A stretch of DNA of 64,000 nt from Caldicellulosiruptor obsidiansis OB47 (GTDB lineage Bacteria > Bacillota > Thermoanaerobacteria > Caldicellulosiruptorales > Caldicellulosiruptoraceae): contig NC_014392.1 in assembly GCF_000145215.1 (NCBI RefSeq), positions 1,248,001 to 1,312,000 on the forward strand, in the 5' to 3' direction. Within the stretch, counting starts at the first letter, position 1; each line of letters opens with the position of its first letter. Below, piece by piece: positions 26,597-35,031 of the stretch. A model generated the notes under the pieces. The model was given only the letters and a program-made list of their open reading frames with translations. It had not been told where the DNA came from and made no database searches. The translations under genes were made by a program, and so were the position numbers.

Positions 26597-27991
26597 ATGA
26601 AAAGATTTATGGATGAGGATTTTCTTTTGAATAATCCGATTGCTAAAGTACTGTACGATAAATATGCAAAGGATATGCCAATTATTGACTTTCACTGTCA
26701 TTTAAATCCAAAGGAAATTTATGAGAACAAGAGATTTAAGAACATAACAGAGGTTTGGCTTGGAGGAGACCATTATAAATGGAGGCTTATGAGAGCAAAC
26801 GGGATAGACGAAAGGTATATAACAGGAGATGCAGATGACTATGAAAAGTTCTTGACATGGGCAAAGACTATCCCAATGGCTATAGGGAACCCAATTTATC
26901 ACTGGACACATTTAGAACTTAAAAGATATTTTGGAATAGATGAGATATTGAATGAAAAATCTGCACCTATCATTTGGGAAAAGACAAACAAAGTTCTAAA
27001 AGAGCTTGGTGCAAGAGATATAATTTTGAGGTCCAATGTAGAAATAATCTGCACAACAGACGATCCTATTGATACACTTGAGTATCATTTAAAACTGAAA
27101 GAGGATAAAGATTTTAATGTAAAAGTTTATCCTACTTTCAGACCTGATAAGGGTGTAAATATAGAAAGAGAAACTTTCATACCATGGGTAGAAAAGCTTG
27201 GAGAAGTTTATGGTAAGAAGATAGAAAACTATGATGAGTTTTTAGATGCTCTAAGGTCGAGAGCAGAATTTTTCAACTCTGTAGGATGTCGCATTTCTGA
27301 CCATGCTATTGATGATATGGTTTTTGCCGATGCATCTTTTGATGAAGTAGACAATATTTTTAAAAAAGCTTTAGCGGGTGAGAAACTTACTGATATCGAA
27401 GTTGCAAAATATAAAACATATACATTGGGATTCTTAGGAAAAGTTTATTCAAGTCTTGGCTGGGCAATGCAGCTTCATATAAATGCCCTGAGAAATAACA
27501 ATACAAGAATGTTCAATATTTTGGGGCCTGACACAGGATATGATTCAATAAATGACAATCATGTAGCTATTGCGCTTGTCAAATTCCTTGATTCACTAGA
27601 GAAAGAAAATTCTTTGCCAAAGACAATTCTGTATTCTTTAAATCCAAAAGATAGCTATGTTCTCGCAACAATCATGGGGTCTTTCCAGGGCGGTGGGATT
27701 CCTGGGAAGATGCAACTTGGTGCAGCTTGGTGGTTCAATGATAGTAAAGACGGAAACCTTCAACAGATGAAAGACCTTGCAAATCTTGGGCTTTTAAGTA
27801 GATTTGTTGGAATGGTAACAGATTCTCGAAGCTTTTTGTCATATGCAAGGCATGAGTATTTTAGAAGACTTCTTTGCAATTTGATTGGCGAGTGGGTAGA
27901 AAACGGTGAATATCCTTATGATTTGGAGACGCTTGGCAGAATAGTTCAGGGTGTGTGTTACTATAATGCAAAAGAGTATTTTGGGTTTTAA
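26597..27991 (+). CDS. uxaC: Glucuronate (uronate) isomerase
   Basis: 464 residues, the usual length. The metal-binding DFHCHLNP lies near residue 31, with family segments AMQLHINALRNNNTRMF and DSRSFLSYARHEYFRR. It isomerises D-glucuronate to fructuronate (or galacturonate to tagaturonate), the entry step for sugar acids from plant hemicellulose or pectin. AAGGAGG precedes the ATG. Terminators on both sides make it a single-gene unit. Confidence 0.95.
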   Translation: MKRFMDEDFLLNNPIAKVLYDKYAKDMPIIDFHCHLNPKEIYENKRFKNITEVWLGGDHYKWRLMRANGIDERYITGDADDYEKFLTWAKTIPMAIGNPIYHWTHLELKRYFGIDEILNEKSAPIIWEKTNKVLKELGARDIILRSNVEIICTTDDPIDTLEYHLKLKEDKDFNVKVYPTFRPDKGVNIERETFIPWVEKLGEVYGKKIENYDEFLDALRSRAEFFNSVGCRISDHAIDDMVFADASFDEVDNIFKKALAGEKLTDIEVAKYKTYTLGFLGKVYSSLGWAMQLHINALRNNNTRMFNILGPDTGYDSINDNHVAIALVKFLDSLEKENSLPKTILYSLNPKDSYVLATIMGSFQGGGIPGKMQLGAAWWFNDSKDGNLQQMKDLANLGLLSRFVGMVTDSRSFLSYARHEYFRRLLCNLIGEWVENGEYPYDLETLGRIVQGVCYYNAKEYFGF

Positions 27992-28015
27992 AATAAGAAA
28001 AGATTATGGCAAAAT

Positions 28016-28047
28016 GGGTGGGCTAAACAACCACCCTTATTTTTTTA
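28016..28047 (+). terminator. Terminator after uxaC
   Basis: GGGTGG (28016-28021) pairs with CCACCC (28031-28036), followed by TTATTTTTTT. Confidence 0.8.
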
Positions 28048-28357
28048 ATTCTGGTTCATATAAAATTAAGTTTGGACTAAAATCCTACGATAGTAACAAC
28101 TCTGCCTTATTCTAAACCTGAGAAAATTAGAGCAATTTTAAGCTATTTTAAGAAAAACATAATTTTAGCTCAAAAATTGGCGAAATATCGTCTAAAAAAA
28201 AAAAAAAAAAAACGAGATTGACAGTATGAAAATATATAAAAAAAAATTTGCATAGAAATTCCAAGAAGAAGTTTACAGAAAAAATAGTTCAAGTACTAAA
28301 TAGCCTAAATAAGAGAATAGAGAAGCAAACATACCAAAAATCAAGTGGGATGAAAAG
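28048..28357 (+). other. AT-rich spacer before the bacteriocin export genes
   Basis: About 310 bases without a credible gene. It holds a 19-base poly-A run (28194-28212), a TTGACA at 28218 with no -10 at the right distance, and a weak TTTACA-16-TACTAA pair (28272-28299) that could be the promoter of the exporter operon. GTGGGATG precedes the ATG at 28358. Confidence 0.5.
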
Positions 28358-30562
28358 ATGAAAAGGAGATACTATTGTGTAAAGCAGCATGATATAACAG
28401 ATTGTGCGGCAGCGAGCATAGCCACAATTTGTTTGCAATATGGAAAAGAAGTGTCAATAGCCAAAATAAGAGAGATAGCAGGGACAGACAGATTTGGCAC
28501 AACAGCATATGGAGTTGTAAAGGCTGCAAAGGAGCTTGGATTTGAAGCAAAAGCAGTCAGAGCAGAAACAAAAGAGGCAATATTTGAAAAAATACCACTT
28601 CCGTGTATAGCGCATGTGCTGGTAGATGGCAAGCTATTTCATTATGTTGTGATACATGAGATAAGAAAAGAAAGTATAGTGATAGCAGACCCAGCAAAAG
28701 GGATTGTGAAGCTAAAGCCTGAAGAATTTTTTAAAATATGGACAGGCATTTTGATACTGCTTGTGCCAAATGAGAGGTTTAAAAAAGGTAAGCAGGAGGG
28801 AGTTTTAAAGAAGTTTTTCAAGTTATTGGCTCCACAGAAGAGTTTGCTATTGAATATTTTTGCAGTGTCTATTGTATATACCTTGCTAGGGATAGCGGCA
28901 GCATTTTATTACAAGTTTTTGATGGATGATGTAATACCAAATCTTTTGAAGAATACACTTCATGTTATAGCAGCAGGTACAATACTGATTACGGTATTTA
29001 AGGTGATATTAGGAGCCTTCAGGGTAAGACTTTTAATACATTTGAGTCAGAGATTGGATATTAAACTGATGCTGGGGTATTATGAACATGTGATTAAGCT
29101 TCCGATGAGTTTTTTTGGTAGCAGGAAGATAGGAGAGATAATTTCGAGGTTTATGGACGCGTCAAAGATAAGGGATGCGGTATCAGGTGCAACGCTGACG
29201 CTAATGATAGACAGCATAATGGCATTGGCAGGCGCAAGTATTTTATACTTGCAAAATTCAACGCTGTTTTTTATAGCGTTTGTGATGGTTTTGCTGTATG
29301 CGGCAGTAGTGTTTGGATTTAACAGGGTATTGAGGGAAGCGAACAGGCAGGAGATGGAAGACAATGCAATTTTGACGTCATATTTGGTAGAGTCACTGAA
29401 TGGGATAGAGGTAGTAAAGGCATTTAATATAGAAGAGGATGTGAGTTTTAAGACAGAGAGCAAGTTTGTAAAGCTATTAAAAGATGTGTTTAAGGTAGCG
29501 AATTTAAACAATTTGCAAAGTAATATAAGTGCCGCAATAGCAGGGATAGGTGTTATAGTGATACTGTGGGCAGGAGCAAACAATGTAATAAATGGGCAGA
29601 TGAGCATAGGAGAGCTGTTTACGTTCAATGCACTGCTTGCATACTTTGTAGACCCGATAAAGAACTTGATAGGATTGCAGCCGATGTTGCAGACGGCGAT
29701 AGTTGCAGCCGAAAGGCTTAGAGAGATTTTGGAACTTGAGAGTGAGTTTAAAGAGGACGAAGATAAGAAGTTAGCTCCAAGTTTGAAAGGTGATATAGAG
29801 ATAGAAGGTTTGAACTTTAGATACGGTACAAGACAACTTGTGCTGAGGGATATAAATCTTAAGATAAGAAGTGGAGAGAAGATAGCGATAGTAGGAGAGA
29901 GTGGTTCAGGGAAGACCACATTGGCAAAGCTGCTTTTAGGATTTTATGATTATGAGAGTGGAGAGATAAGGATAAATGGTTATAACATAAAAGATATAAA
30001 CAAAAGGCATTTGAGGGAGAAGATAGCATATATATCTCAAGACATCTTTTTGTTCAGTGGTACGATATTCGAGAATTTGGTATTGGATAACAGGAATATA
30101 AAAATGGAAGATGTGATTGAAATAAGCAGATTAACCACACTGGATGAGTTTGTATCAAAACTTCCTTTGAGATATAATACCATGATAGAAGAGAATGGAG
30201 CGAATTTGTCAGGCGGGCAGAAGCAGCTAATAGCAATAACCAGGGCACTTTTAAAAAGGCCTGAGATAGTGATAATGGATGAAGCAACCAGTAACCTTGA
30301 TTCTGTAACCGAGCAGGCGATAGGGAAGGTTATAGAGAAGGTATGTGAGGGGATAACAACCATAATAATAGCGCACAGGCTATCGACAATATTAAAGTGT
30401 GACAGGGTTGTGGTAATGCATGAAGGCAGGATAGTAGAGGTGGGAACGCATGAGGAGCTGATGAGAAAGAAAGGATATTATTATAACCTGTGGAGAGAAC
30501 AGCTGATAGGGCTTGAGCAAAAAGGGCTATGGGATTTGGTTGGGAGTGCAGCTGGAAAATGA
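28358..30562 (+). CDS. C39-peptidase ABC transporter (bacteriocin processing and export)
   Basis: 734 residues in three parts. 1-130: C39 protease with Cys16 (QHDITDCAAAS), His95 (LFHYVV) and Asp111 (ADPAKG), which cuts after double-glycine leaders. About 160-450: the ABC membrane domain with six predicted helices. 480-734: the ATPase with GESGSGKTT, LSGGQKQ and VIMDEATSNLD. This is a complete LahT/ComA-type exporter that trims and secretes peptides. The peptide genes at 32039 and 32260 are the obvious substrates. ATGA overlap with the HlyD-like gene shows coupling. Confidence 0.95.
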   Translation: MKRRYYCVKQHDITDCAAASIATICLQYGKEVSIAKIREIAGTDRFGTTAYGVVKAAKELGFEAKAVRAETKEAIFEKIPLPCIAHVLVDGKLFHYVVIHEIRKESIVIADPAKGIVKLKPEEFFKIWTGILILLVPNERFKKGKQEGVLKKFFKLLAPQKSLLLNIFAVSIVYTLLGIAAAFYYKFLMDDVIPNLLKNTLHVIAAGTILITVFKVILGAFRVRLLIHLSQRLDIKLMLGYYEHVIKLPMSFFGSRKIGEIISRFMDASKIRDAVSGATLTLMIDSIMALAGASILYLQNSTLFFIAFVMVLLYAAVVFGFNRVLREANRQEMEDNAILTSYLVESLNGIEVVKAFNIEEDVSFKTESKFVKLLKDVFKVANLNNLQSNISAAIAGIGVIVILWAGANNVINGQMSIGELFTFNALLAYFVDPIKNLIGLQPMLQTAIVAAERLREILELESEFKEDEDKKLAPSLKGDIEIEGLNFRYGTRQLVLRDINLKIRSGEKIAIVGESGSGKTTLAKLLLGFYDYESGEIRINGYNIKDINKRHLREKIAYISQDIFLFSGTIFENLVLDNRNIKMEDVIEISRLTTLDEFVSKLPLRYNTMIEENGANLSGGQKQLIAITRALLKRPEIVIMDEATSNLDSVTEQAIGKVIEKVCEGITTIIIAHRLSTILKCDRVVVMHEGRIVEVGTHEELMRKKGYYYNLWREQLIGLEQKGLWDLVGSAAGK

Positions 30563-31953
30563 GAGAGGTAATATATGATTTTGGTGAACTGAAAGAAAGT
30601 AAACTCTTGTATGAATCAGAGATTTCAAAGTATGGACTTTATATTACATACATTTTGCTTGCCTTAGTGATAGGGCTTGTTTTGTGGAGTATTGTAGGAA
30701 AAATTGATATAAATGTAACGGTTCAAGGGATAATAAGACCCTGGGAAGATGAAGCAAAGGTGATAAGTTATGTTGGAGGGAAGGTAAAAGAGGTTTTTGT
30801 AAAAGAAAGTGAATATGTAAAGAAAGGTGATGTTTTATTTAAGATAGATGATGAAGAGTATGTAAAGAAGAGAGATTTTTTGAAACAGCAACTTAGCGAA
30901 TATGAGAAAAAGATTGACGATTTAAAAGAATTGAGAAATAGCATAGAAAAAGGAGAAAGTCTCAAGAATAAAAATACGTACTATTTAAGGTACTTGAGTT
31001 ATAGTTATGAGATAAAAAAATTGAAAAAAGCGGCAGAAGAAGCAAGAGTGCAAAGAGAATACAGTATAATGGATTTTAAAAAGCAGATAGAGAGTTTAGA
31101 TGAGAAAATTAAAAATATTGATAAATTTGAAAGCATGTTAAAAGAAATAAAGGAAGTTGTAAGCAAAGGCGAGCAAGTTAAGCTAACGAAATACGACATA
31201 GGGTATTTAGGATTTATATTGAGTGAAATAGAGGATTACAATCAGCAGGTGAAGACAAAATCGGATGGTAGTGATATGAAGAAGATTTTAATATTGAAAA
31301 TAGATTCAAAACTTGATGAACTGAGGCAGTCAAAAAGTGAGTTGATTTTGCAAAAACAGAAAATAGAAGGGCAGCTGAGACTACTGGTCATTTCAGGTGA
31401 TGATACAAAAGGAGATATTGAGAAGTATAAGCTGGAGGTGCTGCAGCAGATTGATAGTGAGATTAGTAGTTTAACTCACGAAATAAAGAACTTGAAAATC
31501 AACTTGGAAGAAACTAAGAGGTTGATAGAGAGTTGTAGTATAAGAGCGGAAAAAGATGGTTATGTTGAATACAGTGCTGAATTGTTCAGTGGAGCGGCAA
31601 TAAGTAGCGGAGCTGAGATTGGCAGGATAGTTGACGGTCAATCAAAAAGATTTAAGGTTATTGGATACATACCAAACACAAAAAGCAGTGGTATAGAAAG
31701 AGGGCAAAGGGTAAAGGTGAAATTGGCGGGAACAGATGGGTTGAAAGTAGTAGAAGGGAAGGTTACCAGGGTATCGCGGGATATAAAGGTAGCAAATGAA
31801 AATGGGCAAGGATTTTATGAGGTTGAAGTAGAAGTGAGGAATGTAGGAAATGGTATTAATTTGAGAGCAGGGCAAGCATGTGAGATGAGCATAGTGGTTG
31901 AACAAAAACGATTAATTGAATGGGTATTTGAAAAGATGGGATTGAGGTTGTGA
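30559..31953 (+). CDS. HlyD-family export accessory protein
   Basis: The frame opens at 30529, but the ATG at 30559 overlaps the transporter stop (ATGA) and gives 464 residues. One membrane helix near residues 22-44 (YITYILLALVIGLVLWSIVG), a biotinyl/lipoyl-like half motif (GGKVKEVFVKESEYVKKGDVLFKID), a long coiled-coil hairpin (95-330), then the returning lipoyl half and a beta-barrel. It is the periplasmic-type adaptor which, in Gram-positives, spans the wall beside the C39 exporter. Confidence 0.92.
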   Translation: MREVIYDFGELKESKLLYESEISKYGLYITYILLALVIGLVLWSIVGKIDINVTVQGIIRPWEDEAKVISYVGGKVKEVFVKESEYVKKGDVLFKIDDEEYVKKRDFLKQQLSEYEKKIDDLKELRNSIEKGESLKNKNTYYLRYLSYSYEIKKLKKAAEEARVQREYSIMDFKKQIESLDEKIKNIDKFESMLKEIKEVVSKGEQVKLTKYDIGYLGFILSEIEDYNQQVKTKSDGSDMKKILILKIDSKLDELRQSKSELILQKQKIEGQLRLLVISGDDTKGDIEKYKLEVLQQIDSEISSLTHEIKNLKINLEETKRLIESCSIRAEKDGYVEYSAELFSGAAISSGAEIGRIVDGQSKRFKVIGYIPNTKSSGIERGQRVKVKLAGTDGLKVVEGKVTRVSRDIKVANENGQGFYEVEVEVRNVGNGINLRAGQACEMSIVVEQKRLIEWVFEKMGLRL

Positions 31954-31963
31954 GGGTAGGCAA

Positions 31964-31994
31964 CAACCCTTTCATCAGCCGGCTGTGAGGGTTG
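31964..31994 (+). other. Intercistronic hairpin before the bacteriocin genes
   Basis: CAACCCT (31964-31970) pairs with AGGGTTG (31988-31994), and the loop holds an inner palindrome CAGCCGGCTG (31976-31985). No T-run follows, so it is more likely an mRNA stabiliser or processing site that sets peptide output above that of the transporter. Confidence 0.5.
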
Positions 31995-32038
31995 AGTTAT
32001 AAAAGCAAAATTATTTAAAAAGAGGGGGTTTAAGTATT

Positions 32039-32281
32039 ATGAATAGTAAGATTTCTAAACCAATATCTACTATAGAATTGAAAGGAACAGAGTTGTTAGA
32101 CGTCTCAGGTGGTGGGAATTTAAAGTTAAATGATTTGGGCTTTTATCTTAGTGGAGTTGGTGGTACAACATTAGGTTATGTTGTAGCTGGTGCAGTTTTT
32201 GGTTCAGCGGCAGGGCCAGTTGGAAGCCTTGTTGGCGCAATTATTGGGGGTGGTGTATATTGGTTAATAGATCAGTTCTAA
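32039..32281 (+). CDS. Bacteriocin-like peptide 1 with double-glycine leader
   Basis: 80 residues. The leader (about 1-25) ends ELKGTELLDVSGG, a textbook C39 cleavage site. The predicted 55-residue core starts GNLKLNDLG and is a hydrophobic helix rich in GxxxG and small residues (GSAAGPVGSLVGAIIGGG), the pattern of class IIb two-peptide bacteriocins that pair in a target membrane. GAGGGGG precedes the ATG. It follows its exporter and overlaps peptide 2 by 22 bases. Confidence 0.85.
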   Translation: MNSKISKPISTIELKGTELLDVSGGGNLKLNDLGFYLSGVGGTTLGYVVAGAVFGSAAGPVGSLVGAIIGGGVYWLIDQF

Positions 32282-32493
32282 ATGGTTATATAGTTTTTCA
32301 AAACAATGAATTAGAAAAAATAAACGGTGATGGTTTGTTTGGGGCTGCAGCTGGTGCGATATTAGGGTTTACGTATGGATTGGCTGCAGGAGCTGTAATT
32401 GCTTATAATAGTGGTGAAATTAAAGATATGTTTAAGACAGGATGGACAGGTGCGATGTTAGGCGGAGCAATAGGTGGTCTTACCCCATTTTAA
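32260..32493 (+). CDS. Bacteriocin-like peptide 2, overlapping start
   Basis: 77 residues if begun at the TTG at 32260, inside the end of peptide 1; no ATG is available. GGGGGTGGTG just ahead could act as ribosome site, and translational coupling is likely. FQNNELEKINGDG resembles a double-glycine leader but reads GDG at the cut site. The core (LFGAAAGAILGFTYGLAAG... GWTGAMLGGAIGG) again carries repeated GxxxG motifs. It is probably the second peptide of a two-component bacteriocin. The start codon and exact cleavage point are uncertain. Confidence 0.7.
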   Translation: MVNRSVLNGYIVFQNNELEKINGDGLFGAAAGAILGFTYGLAAGAVIAYNSGEIKDMFKTGWTGAMLGGAIGGLTPF

Positions 32494-32524
32494 TTATTAT
32501 AAAAATGAAAGTAGGTGATGAATA

Positions 32525-32956
32525 TTGCTTTTTAAATCGACTTTAAAATGTTTTGCGTACTATTTTGGTGCATCAGCAGGGATCGGTATATTGGTATTGA
32601 TAGTATCAAAATTAAATGATTTGTATATAAAACCAGAAATTATATTAGTATGTGCTTTAATGATATTTTTATGGTCTTTGACAATGGCTTTTATTTTTGG
32701 TTACTTATGTGCTCATGAAGTGTATGTTTATAAAAAATGTGCTATCACAGAAAATGAATTAGAAGAACGAATAAAAAGGACAGGTTATTATACAAAAATT
32801 GAAAAAATCGGCAACAAAATTATTGCAACAACACCACATAAGCTCACAAACTGGCTGTGTGGAAAAATAGTTATTGATATTAACGAGGAAGAAATAAGAA
32901 TTGATGCAAGTAGAGGTTTTTTGTACAAATATTTTAGACCAGTAAAAATGTTATAA
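32525..32956 (+). CDS. Small membrane protein, candidate bacteriocin immunity
   Basis: 143 residues from a TTG after AGGTGATG. Two hydrophobic helices (about 9-30 and 37-64) are followed by a basic, soluble C-terminal half. No family is recognised. Immunity proteins of class II systems are commonly small membrane proteins directly after the peptide genes, which is the only ground for the proposed role. A terminator follows within 20 bases. Confidence 0.6.
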   Translation: MLFKSTLKCFAYYFGASAGIGILVLIVSKLNDLYIKPEIILVCALMIFLWSLTMAFIFGYLCAHEVYVYKKCAITENELEERIKRTGYYTKIEKIGNKIIATTPHKLTNWLCGKIVIDINEEEIRIDASRGFLYKYFRPVKML

Positions 32957-32977
32957 TGTTATTTTGTCGGGAATGAG

Positions 32978-33020
32978 AGAGGCTGTCTAAAAAAATGAGG
33001 TGACAGCCTCTTTATTTTCT
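32978..33020 (+). terminator. Terminator of the bacteriocin cluster
   Basis: AGAGGCTGTC (32978-32987) pairs with GACAGCCTCT (33002-33011), followed by TTATTTTCTT. Confidence 0.85.
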
Positions 33021-33377
33021 TGACTTTGTCAGTTAAGAGAAGTTTTTGAGCTAATAAAAAATAACAAAGTCTTAATTTATGCGGGTTTTGAGAATAGAAA
33101 AATAAAAAATTTGGTTCTATAGTAAATATTGGGGTGGGTAGATAGGAAAAAATATAGCACTTATTCTGAATGCCTGCTATAATTAAGATTGTTTTTAGGA
33201 GTAAAAAACACATAATCAAATAATGATTCTGGTGTAAAAAGCCTTTTTTCTTTATGAAGAAGTATAAATATAAAATTAGAATTGAATAAATAAACATAAA
33301 AATATATGTAGTACAAATTTTTATAGAATTATGTTAGAATCAAAGGAGCAAAAATTACGACAAATGGGGTGTTGCAC
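33021..33377 (+). other. AT-rich spacer before the IS debris
   Basis: About 357 bases with no credible gene. It contains an inverted pair GACTTTGT/ACAAAGTC (33022-33029, 33064-33071) and a GGTTCTATAG...TTGGGGTGGG stretch near 33113-33140 that resembles an ISL3-type element end, though no transposase is attached. The last part should include the left end of the IS1182-like element. Confidence 0.4.
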
Positions 33378-33458
33378 TTGTTTAGAGAAAATAACAACCA
33401 TCTCCAACAATCATTATTTGAAAGTGTTAACTTCATGGATTCAAGGATAAAGGCTAAA

Positions 33459-33467
33459 CTTGAAAAA
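33459..33467 (+). repeat. Left copy of the 9-bp target-site duplication of the IS256 element
   Basis: CTTGAAAAA here is repeated at 35023-35031, directly flanking the element on the right. The two copies fall in the same codon phase of the interrupted transposase gene. Confidence 0.88.
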
Positions 33468-33655
33468 GGGTCTGTAAATAATTTTGTGTATTTAAATTGA
33501 ACCATCCCTCTTGGTAAGAAATCATTCAGGATAATCCTGTCTACCTTCTATTTTTTAGTATTACCATTTTAAAAATTTTTATGCATAAATTTTTTAAAAG
33601 CTGGACAAAATTTGATACTGGGATATATTGCTCTGATTTTTCTGGTTCTAATTTG

Positions 33656-33687
33656 TTTTAGATTGCTTCCATGGAAGCAATCTAAAA
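33656..33687. repeat. 32-bp perfect palindrome inside the IS256 element
   Basis: Two 16-base halves with no spacer: TTTTAGATTGCTTCCA followed by its exact inverse. It starts 19 bases beyond the transposase stop on the minus strand. It has no long T-run, so it could be a transcription block, an mRNA-end hairpin, or a protein-binding site of the element. Confidence 0.85.
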
Positions 33688-33705
33688 GCGAACTGAAGTT
33701 TGTTA

Positions 33706-34929
33706 TTAATTTATATATCCACTTAAACGTTCTGGATACATTATCAAAAGCTGATTTAATATTATATCCCAATTTCTGTACCTCTGTGTCCACTTTCTTA
33801 CAACATTTTTTGTCGCAAGATAAAGCATCTTCTCTAACGCTGTATCGTTTGGAAATACTGATTTTGCTTTTGTCACTTTTCTAAATTGTCTATGAACTCC
33901 TTCTATGATGTTTGTTGTATAAATTATCTTCCTTATCTCTGGGGGAAACTTAAAAAACGAAGTTAGTGAATCCCAATTGCTTTCCCAACTCCTGAACGCA
34001 TAAGGATACTGTTTCCCCCATTTTTCTTTTACCTGATAAAAATTTTCCAGTGCTTCTTCTTCATTAGTTGCCTGATACACTTTTTTAAAATCCTTTGAAA
34101 ATTCTTTTATATGCTTGTATGAAACATATTTGAATGAATTTCTGAGCTGATGAATAATACACCTTTGAATATCGCTTTTTGGGAACACTGCTTCTATTGC
34201 CTCTTTTAAACCAGTAAGGCCATCAACACAAAACAGTAATACCTCTTCTACTCCTCTTGTTTTCAGGTCATTCAAAACACCCAACCAGAATTTAGAGCTT
34301 TCACTTTCTCCAATCCATATCCCTAAAACATCCTTATATCCCTCAATGTTAATTCCTAAAACAACGTAAGCAGCTTTGTTTACAATCCTGCCTTCATCTT
34401 TTATCTTGTAATGAATTGCATCCATAAAGATAAACGGATATATCTTTTCTAACGGTCTGTTTTGCCATTCTCTTATCTCTGGTATTATTTTTTCTGTAAT
34501 TTTGCTTACCATCTCAGCAGATACTTCAATACCATAAATATCTTTAATTTGCTCATGAATGTCTCGTGTTGCTATTGCTCTGGAATATAAAGCTATTATT
34601 TTATCTTCAATTTCAGAGATATCTCTTTTATATTTGGGAATTATCTTGGGTTCAAATTCACCTTCTCTGTCTCTTGGTATATCAATTTCCATCTCTCCAA
34701 ATTTTGTTTTTACAGTCTTCTGAGTATATCCGTTTCGAGAGTTAGTAGTTTGTTTGTTCTTAACGTCATACTTTTCATAACCCAGAGTTTCTTCAATCTC
34801 TGCTTCTAAAAAGCTTTGAAGTACACTCTTAAACAAGTCTTTTAAGCTTTCGTAAATATCACTCACACTCTGAATATTGTTTTTTCTTATAAACTCTAAG
34901 AGCTGCTCTTTTGTTAAAACATTTTCCAT
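33706..34929 (-). CDS. IS256-family (Mutator-type) transposase
   Basis: 407 residues, full length. The DDE triad is visible: Asp170 in IFMDAIHYK, Asp236 in FCVDGLTGL and Glu343 in TTNIIEGVHRQ, with the CxxH segment RCIIHQLRNS of this family. AAGGAGGT lies 12 bases before the ATG but can be masked by a hairpin at 34938-34990. The gene looks active: no stops or frameshifts. Confidence 0.96.
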   Translation of the reverse strand: MENVLTKEQLLEFIRKNNIQSVSDIYESLKDLFKSVLQSFLEAEIEETLGYEKYDVKNKQTTNSRNGYTQKTVKTKFGEMEIDIPRDREGEFEPKIIPKYKRDISEIEDKIIALYSRAIATRDIHEQIKDIYGIEVSAEMVSKITEKIIPEIREWQNRPLEKIYPFIFMDAIHYKIKDEGRIVNKAAYVVLGINIEGYKDVLGIWIGESESSKFWLGVLNDLKTRGVEEVLLFCVDGLTGLKEAIEAVFPKSDIQRCIIHQLRNSFKYVSYKHIKEFSKDFKKVYQATNEEEALENFYQVKEKWGKQYPYAFRSWESNWDSLTSFFKFPPEIRKIIYTTNIIEGVHRQFRKVTKAKSVFPNDTALEKMLYLATKNVVRKWTQRYRNWDIILNQLLIMYPERLSGYIN

Positions 34930-34937
34930 AACAAAAA

Positions 34938-34990
34938 ACCTCCTTCTTGGATATTTTTGTTTATATTCTGATTCTTACCAAGAAGGAGGT
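34938..34990 (-). promoter_or_regulatory. Hairpin able to mask the transposase ribosome site
   Basis: ACCTCCTTCTTGG (34938-34950) and CCAAGAAGGAGGT (34978-34990) are perfect 13-bp inverse copies. On the minus strand the second arm reached contains the AAGGAGGT ribosome site. A transcript entering from outside the element would fold and hide that site, while one starting inside the loop would not. This is the protection against read-through known for IS10 and IS50. Confidence 0.65.
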
Positions 34991-35022
34991 CCTTATACTT
35001 TACACAAAATTACTTATAGTCT

Positions 35023-35031
35023 CTTGAAAAA
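35023..35031 (+). repeat. Right copy of the 9-bp target-site duplication
   Basis: CTTGAAAAA, identical to 33459-33467. Confidence 0.88.

Larger units (their letters stand above)
33468..35022. mobile_element. IS256-family insertion sequence, complete
   Basis: About 1,555 bases between two CTTGAAAAA repeats. The ends form imperfect inverted repeats of about 22 bases: the left reads GTCTGTAAATAATTTTGTGT from 33470, the right, inverted, has AGACTATAAGTAATTTTGTG. Subterminal copies of CTTGGTAAGAA also match. It contains one intact transposase gene on the minus strand and a 32-bp palindrome downstream of it. It is inserted inside an older IS1182-like element. Confidence 0.88.

Noticed and set aside
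28194..28223. Poly-A tract followed by TTGACA as a promoter for the exporter operon
   Set aside because: No -10-like hexamer 15-19 bases after the TTGACA; kept only as a note.
29080..29919. Long minus-strand frame (279 codons) opposite the ABC transporter
   Set aside because: Ser/Ile/Leu-rich shadow of the transporter coding strand; no start signals or motifs.
32959..33297. 112-codon minus-strand frame after the bacteriocin cluster
   Set aside because: It runs through a strong terminator hairpin, is low-complexity AT-rich sequence, has no ribosome site and no recognisable motif.
33612..33884. 90-codon plus-strand frame inside the IS256 element
   Set aside because: Antisense to the transposase 3' end and spanning the 32-bp palindrome; a shadow frame.
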